From contig CM069448.1 in NCBI GenBank assembly GCA_035610835.1, positions 1,612,001 through 1,676,000 on the forward strand: 64,000 nt of DNA. The letters run 5' to 3'. How positions within the stretch are numbered: the first letter of the stretch is position 1; each line of letters begins with the position of its first letter. The position numbers and the translations under genes are program-made. Source of the stretch: Ophiura sarsii (Eukaryota; Echinodermata; Ophiuroidea; Amphilepidida; Ophiuridae). The notes under the pieces are model-generated. The model was not told the origin of the DNA. It worked only from the letters and a program-made list of their open reading frames with translations, and did not search any database. This document shows positions 32,365 through 42,984 of the stretch, one piece after another.

Positions 32365-33357
32365 GTTCTAGACTAGTAATGTCCTTATGATTCTATCATT
32401 TTAGTTTCCTTGCTTATTCTAAGTTCATTTTCTTTATACAACTCAGTCATTATCAATCATATTAAATGAGTTGTACTACGTGTATTAAACGACAGGTGTA
32501 CGTGCAGTGCATCAGGTGCACGTCCGTCAAAGAGTTCACTGACCGATAAGAAGATAAACCTATAGACAAGATAAGACCTTCCTATACTACCGAGGTATTT
32601 GTAAAAGGAGTGTTATCGAAAATAAACATACATACTTCATAACCATTCTTTGTCATTACATAAAAGCATCATCTTGTTTGTACGAAGGAATGAATTATAT
32701 AATTTAATGATGATCGTCCGAAATTGTCGTCTGTTTGTGATGTTTGTTTGATTTTTTGTTATAGGGAGGCGGTAAAGGCAGAACAACTAAGTTTATAATT
32801 CAACGTCACGTTTCAATACCAATTTTCAACTGATACATTCAACTTATTCACATTTGATCGTGTTCAAAAATGGACTGTTTTATTTGATTTTTGTTTTGAT
32901 CTTTTTATTTTAATGTTTTAACAACTAGAACATTTCTTATATTTCACAGGGGAAAGCGGTGGTGGCAAGGTAGTTCTAAATGGGGCAGGGGGAAATTAAC
33001 TCGATTTGGTACTTTTTTAGTTAGGTCACGACATGGTCACGGTAAGGAATGCCGGATTTTATCGCGACCACCCCGCCCAACTAAAATGGAAACAAATTAC
33101 GTATGCAAATAGGAAACAAAATTATTCATCTGAATTTGAAAAATGGCCTTATGCAAACAATTGCTGGAAGACTGATAACGCTCTTTGCCCGGCAGTCTGA
33201 ATTAGTTCAATTTCATTCAGAAGAAAGTAACGAAAGAAGTAGCACCACCTGTCCCGATCGAGTGTCCATCTTTCCGACTGCACGTTGTCGCTAATTCAAC
33301 CATCTGTAGCAGAAATTTGTGAATTCATTCAGCCTACAAGTCTACAGTGCCTTAATA
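32365..33357. other. Upstream region of the transferrin gene
   Basis: This 1-kb interval should hold the promoter and 5' UTR. I see no unambiguous TATA box or initiator, and nothing that lets me place the transcription start. No coding exon is supported. Confidence 0.35.
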
Positions 33358-36300
33358 ATGACGACTGCGATGAGACTGAGTTTTTTGATCGCGGCTACGC
33401 TTTATTGTGTCTGTGGTAAGTTTATATCTGGATTACGTTAATTTTAATATAATATGTAGTATAGGCCTAATATAATATATTAAATAAATACAAGGCGTGT
33501 AAAAAAGTGTTCCATGAGAGGAAGATAATTAAAAATACATCGCATGATTTGTCTTAAAGATATAAACTGTTTGTAAGCCGCATTAGTCTTCTATCAAATA
33601 AAATTCATCCCGTCAAAGTTACGGGCAAATTAGTTACCCCTTATTGTATTGTATATCTAATATTCATATACTATAAGTAGCCTACACAGTTTAACCAAAA
33701 TAAGTTCTCCTTTAATAGATTATGCCTTATATATCTTTAAAATGAGTTATTCCATCGAAACGAGTTTTTTTGCATATATAAAGTATGTGTGCACAGTAAC
33801 ACTAGAATGAAGCTACAACTATGCAGGTGTTGTAATGTTTGTATGAGCACACATTGAATGGAGGAATACCTCAATTCAAAAGTTGCCAAATGATGTATCA
33901 AAGGAGGATGGTTAAGCAACTTGAACCAGGGTCTTTGCTTGAACATCGCACAGTTGTTGTGCAGCTTGAATGAGCACACATTGACTGGAGGAATACCTCA
34001 TTTCAAAAGGTGAAAAATGCGGTGTTCAGCAAAGACCGTGGTTCAAGACCGTTGTTCAAGCTGCTTAATTTTGAATTCAGGAATTCATCCATTCAATGTG
34101 TGCTCATTCAAGCATACAACAACTGAGTAGTTGTAGCTCCGTTCTAGTGTTGCTGTGCCAACATACATTATGTGTGCCAAAACTCGTTTCGATGGAATAA
34201 CTCATTTTTAAACATATCAGGCATAATCTAAAGGGAACCTTATTTTTGTTGAACTGTGTAATATTGTAATAAAAGAGTTGTCTGCACATAAAAAGTGGCC
34301 AAAGCTAAATTTGGCGTATTATGTAATGGGATAATAACCATGTATTTCAAGCCCCCAATGTGTATGTAAGAACCGCGACCTCACTGATTTCATAAACGTC
34401 TGTGTATTTAGATGTTTTTATTACTTTTGAAAGAAGAAAACATAATCCATAATAGATATAAAGAAATTAGCTTGTCATTCTTAATTTTTGCTTGCATTGT
34501 GTCAATTCAGAGGTTGCTTCAATGAACCCCAGCATGCAGTAGTAAAGCATCGTGCATTGAGACAATTCAACACCTGATTTCCATTGAAATGTACAGAAAT
34601 ATCATGGTCCATTAGAGGAACTAAAAATCAAGACTTTTCATATCTGTATCAATCATATGAAATGATACCAAACAAGTTGAAAAGTCACAATGATTAGTTC
34701 CTCAAAATGGACTATGATGTTTCTGTATATTTCAATGCAAATCAGGTATTGAACTGTCTTCACCATCACAGTGCACAGTGCTTTTCTACTGCATGCCGGG
34801 ATTTTGAAGCAGCCTCTGGTGTCAATTGAAAGAAAAATAATTCCAACATTACATTAAACGATAACACAGTGAGTGAGTCTGGCAATTTTTCTTCCATTTT
34901 GCACATAAAATCCCTAAAATACATACAATTTGTACGTGTTTCCGTTAACATCAGACCAACCATTGTGACGTTTTGAAGAGTTGTTTGCCAATATGTCTAG
35001 TACTGATAATACCTCAACAAGCAGACAAGGGCCTCGAACTTTCAGTAACTTAACGCAATCATGTATAGGTGTATGGAAACATTGACCCTATGATGTAACA
35101 CTATCTGTATAACTTTAGAGCTCCTCCTATTGTCCATTATCCATTATTCTATTGTCCATTATCCATTATTCTATTGTCCAATATCCATTATTCTATTGTC
35201 CATTATCCATTATTCTATTGTCCAATATCCATTATTCTATTGTCCATTATCCATTATTCTATTGTCCATTATCCATTATTCTATTGTCCAATATCCATTA
35301 TTCTATTGTCCAATATCCATTATTCTATTGTCCATTATCCATTATTCTATTGTCCAATATCCATGATTCTATTGTCCATTATCCATGATTCTATTGTCCA
35401 ATATCCATTATTCTATTGTCCATTATCCATTATTCTATTGTCCAATATCCATTATTCTATTGTCCAATATCCATTATTCTATTGTCCATTATCCATTATT
35501 CTATTGTCCAATATCCATTATTCTATTGTCCAATATCCATTATTCTATTGTCCAATATCCATTATTCTATTGTCCATTATCCATTATTCTATTGTCCAAT
35601 ATCCATGATTCTATTGTCCATTATCCATGATTCTATTGTCCATTATCCATTATTCTATTGTCCATTATCCATTATTCTATTGTCCAATATCCATTATTCT
35701 ATTGTCCATTATCCATTATTCTATTGTCCAATATCCATGATTCTATTGTCCATTATCCATTATTCTATTGTCCAATATCCATGATTCTATTGTCCATTAT
35801 CCATGATTCTATTGTCCAATATCCATGATTCTATTGTCCATTATCCATTATTCTATTGTCCATTATCCATTATTCTATTGTCCAATATCCATTATTCTAT
35901 TGTCCATTATCCATTATTCTATTGTCCAATATCCATGATTCTATTGTCCATTATCCATTATTCTATTGTCCATTATCCATTATTCTATTGTCCATTATCC
36001 ATTATTCTATTGTCCAATATCCATGATTCTATTGTCCATTATCCATTATTCTATTGTCCAATATCCATTATTCTATTGTCCAATATCCATTATTCTATTG
36101 TCCAATATCCATTATTCTATTGTCCATTATCCATTGTTCTATTGTCCATTATCCATTATTCTATTGTCCAATATCCATTATTCTATTGTCCAATATCCAT
36201 TATTCTATTGTCCATTATCCATTATTCTATTGTCCAATATCCATTATTCTATTGTCCATTATCCATTGTTCTATTGTCCATTATCCATTATTCTATTGTC

Positions 36301-39300
36301 CAATATCCATTATTCTATTGTCCATTATCCATTGTTCTATTGTCCATTATCCATTGTTCTTCACCAGAGGTTGATTCAATGTAATCCCAGCATGCAGTAG
36401 AAACGCACTGTGCAATTGGATAATGGAGCTAATACAATCAGTGTTTTACATTGAAACGTACAGAAAAGAAATGGTTCAATTAGAGGAACTAATCAGCGAG
36501 ACTTTCCACATTTGTTGGTATCACTGTATCGAGAAATATAATCTAAATTCGTATATTGAATTGAGGGCGTTCCCTGGAAAAGATCACATAATATACCTTT
36601 AACTAAAAATTACCTATTGTAGTATCGATTAGTCTCTTTGTAGTAAAACGTCGAGCTTTAACTTACATATACCTACATTCGCAATGTTTTTAAAATATGA
36701 ATGGTGAGCTCAATTTAGTAGACAATTTCTTATTACATTAATGTTTATTTTAGAATATGTTTAGATACACTTCTCGAAGTGTATGATAGATAATTCATTC
36801 ACTAGTAAATCACTCTCGTCCTTGCATTCGTGCACCGCCCTCTCGCGCCGATCTCGCGCCTATTGGCGCTCGAGGGCGGTGCACGAATGCATCCCTGACC
36901 TCGAGCGATAATAAAGTGCTGTACAGCTCATCAATTATCCTTATCATAAGACACGTGTGGGAGCGTTTGGTCACATTGATAATACCTATGGGTCCTCCAA
37001 TCATTATGCAAATAATTACTCAATAGTATGTGTTATCGCTGTTGTTATCATATTATCATTGTTCTATTACATAGAACATGATAAATTGCCAATATCATTG
37101 TATACTTTAGTAACTGCTATCACGATTATTGATTACAACACAGTGTAACCGAAAGTCAGTCAAAGGTAACATCCATCTTTGTAAAATTAATGGTGATTTT
37201 GAAACTTGAAACTGATCTTGGTCAGATGTTTTAGAGCATATCGTTTGAGCATATTATATATTTGGACAAGCATACAAAAAGAGAATAATTCAAAATATGA
37301 TTGCTTCATCAGCCCGGAAGATATTGCCTTGTGCAATAAGATAATGCATGTAATCATAATGGTATATTTATAGGCCGATCTTTTATCACCTTAATAGATG
37401 CGCAAACGATACGATGGTGTACCATATCAGACGTAGAACAATCGAAATGTCGAGACATGTCTACCAAATTTGGGGAACGAATACCCAACTGTGACGTCAC
37501 ATGTGTACAGAAGTCTTCTCATTTGGATTGCATGAAAGCGATATCAGGTAAGTTGATGTAATGGAAAATGGCGGTAGTCTGATTGGCTTATATTTAAACG
37601 TGACAAATAAGGCGGTAGGCGGGGCTGCGAAACCGATAAGCATGGAATCGACAGATAGGGACACTATGTCAGGTTGATTTTTTTTAATTTAAATTAATTT
37701 ACTTCAGAGTTCAAGATGAACATTAAAAATTGCCATTTTTGTGGTTTCTACTAAAAAACACAATGTTTTAAATATGTTGGAATACCACCCCTAACCATGT
37801 AAAATGCTGGTTGCGGCTCTACCAGCTTTTTTTAATCGACGTTTTGTTGTACAAAGAGGGCAGTTTTTTCTTAATCCTTGTAGGTGTAAGTTCATGTAAT
37901 ACAATTGTAAAAATGTACACATCCCAGTTGTTATCATCAGTTTTGCCATATTATACAAGACAGATTTTTCCGAAACTTTTTCCAACTTTCAAGGTCTATC
38001 TCAAGGATTACTGATTTTTAATACTAGGCATGTTTGTACTTATTTTAAAGCATTTCTCATGTTCCAAATATGGTAATGAAATTCAATATATTTTAAATTA
38101 TAAAAACTTTTTGTTGTTGAAATGTTGGAATGTCGTCTGCAGACAACTGCCGCGTGGATACCAATTTCCATGACTAGGCGTCCACCTGTCAATACAATAT
38201 AATAGGTCAAAAACTGATGAACAAGGTATAGCCAAAACGAAGATCTTTTGGTTTTTCATCATTCTTTTGTCTCTTTATGTTTGACGGTAATTTTCTCTGA
38301 GATAGATGGTGACGCAGACGCACTGACGTTGGATGGTGGAGATATTGTGACCGCGGGTGAAACGTACAAAATGAAGCCGGTTATCGCAGAATCTTATGGG
38401 AACGGTGATGTCAATTACTGGGCAGTAGCCGTTGCCAGAGTATCCAGTGATGTTACATTTGACAATCTCAAAGGAAAGAAATCTTGTCATACCGGTAAGT
38501 GTTTAAGGCGAGTGTTGAGGAGTATAGCGGGTATGAAAGAAGAGGTTTTGCCAAGAAACATACATACCGCTCTAAAACACTTTTATCCTGCATAGATAGC
38601 AATACCTGAATGCATGCACCATAGAATAATTGACAATATTATCGGTTTCGGCTACAGAATCAATAGTGAAAATATTCAATTCTAAATTAGGTCCTGTATA
38701 GCCTGTTGGTTCACTGTATGGTGTCTTCGCGACTTTTTGAAGTATGTCTTTCAAATAAACGTGTCTTAAACAATAACAAAACATTGACAAATATTTGGCT
38801 GAAGACACGATCCAAGACGCATAGGGCAATTGAGACATGTATGAGACACGTCTACAGAAAAGACAGGTCTTGCCAGGAGACAAACTCAAGATATGTCTCA
38901 AAATTGGCTTCAATAGACATGTCTTACATTTTAGACGTATCTTTGCATGGCGATACTTCTTTACGGAACATGTCTTGCATAGAGACGTGACTCGTGTTTT
39001 ACTGGAGACATGTCTCAAAATTGGCTTCAATAGACATGTCTTACATTTTAGACGTGTCTGCGCATGGAGATACTTCTTTACGGGACATGTCTTGCATAGA
39101 GACGTGACTCGTGTTTTATTCGAGACATGTCTCAAAACTGGCTTCAATAGACATGTCTTGGCTCGTGTCTTCTGCCAAATATTTTGCTATGTTTTTTTTA
39201 TTGTTTAAGACACGTTTATTTGCAAGACATGACTTCAAAAAGTCGCCAAGACACCGTTTTTACAGTGAATTATCATGGTTATGAGCTAGCCATTTCCCAT

Positions 39301-42300
39301 AAATGAGTTTACACTCATTTGAGCTCATACAAATGTACATTTTGCAGATCTATACGGTATAAATGGAACTTTGGTTTTCACCGCATCTCCAGAAAAGTAC
39401 AACCATTACTCAGATCAATTTACAATGAATTTGTAGCTGAGGTTCCAAGCTACAATTGTGTAATATTTCATAAGACTGGTATAATAACATAGTTAAGAGT
39501 TGGGTAGAAAACTTATTGAATGACCCTCGTATATAATTATGTACACTGGCAATTTGTATAAACCCGGTTACAAGTGTATTTTGGTGTTTGTTTGTTTTTC
39601 TATTGACTACAGGAATTGGTAAAACGTCAGGTTGGAATATCCCGATTGGTACACTAATCGAGACAGGAGATATTGAAGTCAATGAAGAATGCAATGTTCC
39701 TCTAGCTGTTGGTAAGTATGGAAACCGGGTGTTTAGTGTCATTGGAGTGGGGGTAATTAGTAATTACGAATGTGTGTAAACAGTAAATAGAACTTATGCT
39801 CTAAAAAGTAGAATGACGCCCTCTAGGTTGAGTAATAAATATCTTTTTGTAATTTTGCTATGTTTTGAACACATGTTATTACTCGTATAAGCAGAAATTA
39901 ATCAAATTCCACATTTTGATGACGGTTTAATATTATATCTACCAATGTTCATGGTAATGAGATATGTTGTATTGTTTTATTGTACTCTGTAGGCAATTTC
40001 TTTGATGCCAGCTGCATACCAGGTGCTAAGAGCGAAGCTTATGATCCTAACGACGATAACCCGAGCAATCTATGTGAATTGTGCATTGGGGAAGGAGATG
40101 CATTTTGTGCTAGATCACAGATAGAACCATACTATGATTATAGCGGCTCATTCAGGTTGGTTGACGATCTGTGGAAGAATATAGACACCCGGGGGGGGGG
40201 GGGGGGGTACTCGGATTTGATTTGTTTTTGCTTCATTTTAGACCACATTTTCCACGAAAATAGACCTAATTTTGGCAAATTTTCGCGAAAATAGAAAAAA
40301 CATGACCCATGTCTAAGGATTTTTCAGTTGAAAAGCCTACCCATGGCTAAGGATGTCTCATGATAAAACGACCCACTGGAGCGGCACGTCCCCATATGCC
40401 TTACATACGTGAGTACCCTCTCCCCCCCCCCCCCCCGGATAGACACTCGCCTCGATGAGTATTAGGTGCACCTTTCCTTAACACTTTCCCCTCAGCATGA
40501 TTAGTTTTACCATATTATATAAAACAGATTTTTCAAAAACTTTTCCCAATGTTCAAAGTCTTATCTCAAGAATTACTGAAACAATACTAGGCATTTGTGT
40601 ACTTACTTTAATGCATTGCTCACGGTGATTCCAAATATAGTGATGAAAGTCAATAATTTTAATATTTTTAAAACATTTTGAGAAATTTTGGAAGGGTTCA
40701 GAGTTCAGACGACGTGTGGAAAGTGTTAACGATGTAATCACTGAAGAGATATCATTAGGAAATCACCTCATAAATATTCATGAACTAATCAGGGCAGTCC
40801 ATTGCCATGGCCATTGACCAATTGTTAGGGAATGTACTGTTTCCGTGGGAACTCCTATTTTACGGCCTCATCCTGAGAGTGACTAACAGTGAGTTATATA
40901 CACCTAGCAACAAAAGTCCCTGACCAGGTGCTTTGAGGTTGGCTAATTCAAAATAGATAATCGGTACCAAAAATCTGAAATAAACAGTAAATGAGCAAAT
41001 TTCTTCTCCGCAGTTTGATACCTCATTCAACAAAATCGAATGGATACTTTTAAAGTTATGGCGATTTCAATGACCGCGCATAACAACAGCAAAGTTGCAC
41101 TAGGTATAGGAAATCATTGATTTGTGTGTGATTACTGTCATAAACTCTGTGCTATCTGGATGAATGGGTCTGGAGTGAGCTGTGAAGAATGAAAGTCTTT
41201 GCTATCTTTACACACACCCCAACAGTGCGTAATCACACACAAATCAATGATTTCCAATACCTAGTGCAACTTTGCTGTTGTTATGCGTGGTCATTGAAAC
41301 CGCCATAACTTAAAAAGTATCCATTCGATTTTGTTGAATGAGTTATCAAACTGCGGAGAAGAAATTTGCTCATTTAATGTATATCTCACACTTTTGGTAC
41401 CGATTATCTATTTTGAATTAGCCAACCTCAAAGCACCTGGTGAGGGACTTTATATGCTATTAATTTTTATGATGTACCATATGACAGGTGTTTGGCCGAA
41501 GATGCCGGCGAGGTGGCTTTCATGAAACACACAACCGTGCTCTCTTATTCAGATGAAAACACCCCACCCGAATGGAACTTAACCATCAGTGCCAGCGACT
41601 TCAAACTCCTCTGTGCGGATGGCAGTACAGAATTAGATGTTAACAATTACTTGGAATGCAATCTAGCCTCGACTCCATCACATGCCGTGATGACAAGTGG
41701 AGACAAGAGCAAAGACTACGTCAACTCTGTTGCGGATGTTCTATTATTAGCGCAGGTAAGTAATGTTGCGGATGTTCTATTATTAGCGCAGGTAAGTAAT
41801 GTTGCGGATGTTCTATTATTAGCGCAGGTAAGTAATGTTGCGGATGTTCTATTATTAGCGCAGGTAAGTAATGTTGCGGATGTTCTATTATTAGCGCAGG
41901 TAAGTAATGTTGCGGATGTTCTATTATTAGCGCAGGTAAGTAATGTTGCGGATGTTCTATTATTAGCGCAGGTAAGTAATGTTGCGGATGTTCTATTATT
42001 AGCGCAGGTAAGTAATGTTGCGGATGTTCTATTATTAGCGCAGGTAAGTAATGTTGCGGATGTTCTATTATTAGCGCAGGTAAAGTAAAGCCTTATTCCA
42101 TTATTAGATAGCAGATACGTCGTATTAATTTGCATTGTTAGAAAATGATACTAGACTTTCGTAATTTTAACACTTTCCACGCGGCTATTTGTTTTACGAT
42201 GTACAACACATATTTTTTCAGAAACCTTTCCCAATCTCAAGGGTTACTGAATCAATACTAAGTATGTTTGTACTCATTTTAAGGTATTTCTCATGGTAAT

Positions 42301-42728
42301 TCCAAATATGGTGATGAAATTCAATAATGTTGGCATTTTTGAAACATTTGTGACATTTAGGAACTGTCGTCTGCAGACGCCTGCCGTGTGGAAAGTGTTA
42401 ATAATGCCAACAGTGTTCACAATGTGGATGTTCATATTACCAATATTTTCCCGCCATTTGATTACAGGTTACATTTGGTCAAGATGATAACACCAACGGC
42501 TTTAAGATGTTTGATTCATCCGACTACGCCGGCGGTAATGATCTGATCTTCAAGGATTCTACTGAGATGTTAGTTTCGATTGGCTCCAAAGACACATATC
42601 AAAAGTTCATGGGAGAGGAGTATCTGAATGCTGTCAAAGCCATCAACTGTGACAGTGGCGTGGCTGTTCTACGAGCATCTCTCATGATGATGGTGGTATC
42701 TCTTCTGGTAGCGTTGTTCAATTTGTAA
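33358..42728 (+). CDS. Single-lobe, GPI-anchored transferrin-like protein (seven exons)
   Basis: Exons: 33358-33415, 37398-37547, 38306-38494, 39613-39711, 39993-40155, 41488-41755 (proximal donor) and 42468-42728, all GT-AG, phases 1,1,1,1,2,0. The 395-residue product has a signal peptide (about 1-21), then the N-lobe order of a transferrin: RWCTIS (25-30), ADALTLDGG (73-81), [38 protein letters not shown] (126-145), EPYYDYSGSFRCL (210-222), HTTV and TPSHAV (282-287). The four iron ligands appear conserved: Asp79, Tyr107, Tyr212, His285. The anion-binding Arg is Lys136; Thr132 is kept. The C-terminus is Cys-Asp-Ser-Gly then a hydrophobic tail, as in a GPI signal; melanotransferrin is also GPI-anchored, but bilobal. 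Likely role: cell-surface iron binding. Only one lobe is seen. A secreted or pseudogene form is less likely because all splice sites and frames are intact. Confidence 0.9.
33685..34258. mobile_element. Fold-back element, TA-flanked, in intron 1
   Basis: CACAGTTTAACCAAAATAAG at 33685 matches the complement of the end at 34258, with TA at each side. Inverted similarity runs nearly to the centre, for example GAGTTATTCCATCGAAACGA at 33744 against TCGTTTCGATGGAATAACTC near 34185. About 574 bp, non-coding. Confidence 0.75.
34508..34818. mobile_element. Fold-back MITE, CAGAGGTTGCTTCAATG family, copy A
   Basis: CAGAGGTTGCTTCAATG at 34508 and a degenerate inverted end GCAGCCTCTG at 34818 enclose two long pairing arms (CCAGCATGCAGTAG, CATTGAAATGTACAGAAATA and their complements). 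Other copies lie at 36365-36541, 43615-43916 and 46003-46283. Confidence 0.75.
35125..36360. repeat. 22-bp minisatellite, about 56 units
   Basis: Unit CTATTGTCCATTATCCATT plus ATT, repeated without interruption. Nearly all variation sits at two places: TCCATTATCC versus TCCAATATCC, and CCATTATT versus CCATGATT or CCATTGTT. Because 22 is not a multiple of 3 and no forward frame has a stop, all three forward frames stay open; these are artefacts. It lies in transferrin intron 1, between two copies of the same MITE family. Confidence 0.95.
36365..36541. mobile_element. Fold-back MITE family, copy B (left half only)
   Basis: CAGAGGTTGATTCAATGTAA, then CCCAGCATGCAGTAG and GAAACGTACAGAAA, match the left arm of copy A. 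The right arm is missing. It starts five bases after the minisatellite ends. Confidence 0.65.
37690..37880. repeat. Dispersed repeat copy in intron 2
   Basis: TTACTTCAGAGTTCAAGATG, then AACATTAAAAATTGCCATTT and ATGTTGGAATACCAC, match 3610-3720 on the same strand and part of 28500-28740 in inverse orientation. A decayed transposon family is likely. Confidence 0.55.
37920..38165. mobile_element. TTAACACTTTCC-family MITE copy in intron 2
   Basis: Internal sequence CAGATTTTTCCGAAACTTTT through GCAGACAACTGCCGCGTGG matches the copies at 40478-40729 and 42167-42401. The ends are degraded. Confidence 0.6.
38710..39269. mobile_element. Fold-back element with internal tandem repeat in intron 3
   Basis: TTCACTGTATGGTGTCTTCG at 38710 and its inverted counterpart ending ACAGTGAA near 39269 frame arms of about 65 bp. 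Inside are two and a half tandem units of about 112 bp around ATTGGCTTCAATAGACATGT and CATAGAGACGTGACTCGTGT. Open frames on both strands here are repeat-derived. Confidence 0.7.
40189..40438. mobile_element. G-tract-ended element with 8-bp target duplication in intron 5
   Basis: ATAGACAC is duplicated at 40181-40188 and 40439-40446. The 250-bp insert begins CCGGGG with a G-run, then TACTC, and ends GAGTACCC with a C-run, then CCGG, so the homopolymer tracts are part of its inverted ends. An 8-bp duplication fits hAT-type or similar elements. It starts only 33 bp after the exon 5 donor. Confidence 0.72.
40478..40729. mobile_element. TTAACACTTTCC-family MITE in intron 5
   Basis: Ends TTAACACTTTCC at 40478 and GGAAAGTGTTAA at 40729 are perfect inverted repeats. 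The interior matches the copies in introns 2 and 6 and near 27195. Confidence 0.72.
40911..41452. mobile_element. Large palindrome (fold-back element) in intron 5
   Basis: Two arms of about 200-230 bp pair closely: GTCCCTGACCAGGTGCTTTG at 40916 against CAAAGCACCTGGTGAGGGAC at 41428-41447, and AGCAAAGTTGCACTAGGTAT near 41089 against its complement near 41261. The loop is about 110 bp. It ends about 36 bp before the exon 6 acceptor, so pre-mRNA folding could bring the exon 6 acceptor close to exon 5. Confidence 0.8.
41729..42079 (+). repeat. 36-bp repeat carrying exon end plus splice donor, ten donors
   Basis: From GTTGCGGATG at 41729, the last 27 bp of exon 6 plus the first nine intron bases are repeated as a perfect 36-bp unit: GTAAGTAATGTTGCGGATGT, then TCTATTATTAGCGCAG. 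Donors CAG|GT follow 41755, 41791, 41827, 41863, 41899, 41935, 41971, 42007, 42043 and 42079; nine read GTAAGT and the last GTAAAG. Each extra unit is open and in frame and would add 12 residues (VSNVADVLLLAQ) to a helix near the lobe C-terminal half. Using the first donor gives the normal transferrin length. Confidence 0.92.
42167..42401. mobile_element. TTAACACTTTCC-family MITE in intron 6
   Basis: TTAACACTTTCCACGCGGC at 42167 pairs with GCCGTGTGGAAAGTGTTAA ending 42401. This is the best-preserved of the four copies and leaves only 66 bp before the last exon. Confidence 0.78.
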
Positions 42729-42817
42729 TTGACACCAGTCTTAAATAGAAGGACACCAGTCTTAAATGGAAGACACCAGTTCTAAATAGAAGACACCAGT
42801 TTTAAATAGAAAATAAA
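42729..42817 (+). other. Transferrin 3' UTR: four-unit tandem repeat and poly(A) signal
   Basis: Directly after the stop codon come four units of GACACCAGTCTTAAATAGAA type, about 21 bp each. AATAAA lies at 42812-42817 and fits a short 3' UTR. Confidence 0.65.
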
Positions 42818-42984
42818 AAACATTTCTAAGTTGTATACATTGAGAATTAGGGTGTTAGGTTGGTATATTACATGTGGTATAGTTTCTATGTACGAGCGTC
42901 TTCTTTGAAATACGGCATTGACTTTTCAAAAAGAGAATGACCATTGCAGCTGCCATTATACCCCAGGAACAGTAACAGTCCAGC

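Larger units (their letters stand above)
33416..37397 (+). other. Transferrin intron 1 (4 kb), filled with repeats
   Basis: Starts GTAAGT and ends TTAATAG before the second exon. It separates the signal-peptide exon from the first lobe exon and holds a TA-flanked fold-back element, two copies of the CAGAGGTTGCTTCAATG family, a 22-bp minisatellite and a GC-rich hairpin (GCATTCGTGCACCGCCCTC and its complement at 36823-36890). I see no further exon in it. Confidence 0.75.

Noticed and set aside
35130..36400. Seven overlapping plus-strand open frames rich in HYSIVHYPLFYCP
   Set aside because: All are readings of one 22-bp minisatellite that lacks stops in any forward frame. It is intronic and has no coding signal.
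38572..39208. Open frames on both strands with repeated KTCLLKPILRHV and FNRHVLHFRR
   Set aside because: They read the 112-bp tandem units inside the fold-back element of transferrin intron 3.
41729..42079. Possible CRISPR-like array
   Set aside because: The repeat is contiguous with no variable spacers, lies in a eukaryotic gene and carries splice donors.
41716..42135. Minus-strand frame of CANNRTSATLLT repeats
   Set aside because: Antisense of the 36-bp donor repeat; the sense strand belongs to transferrin exon 6.
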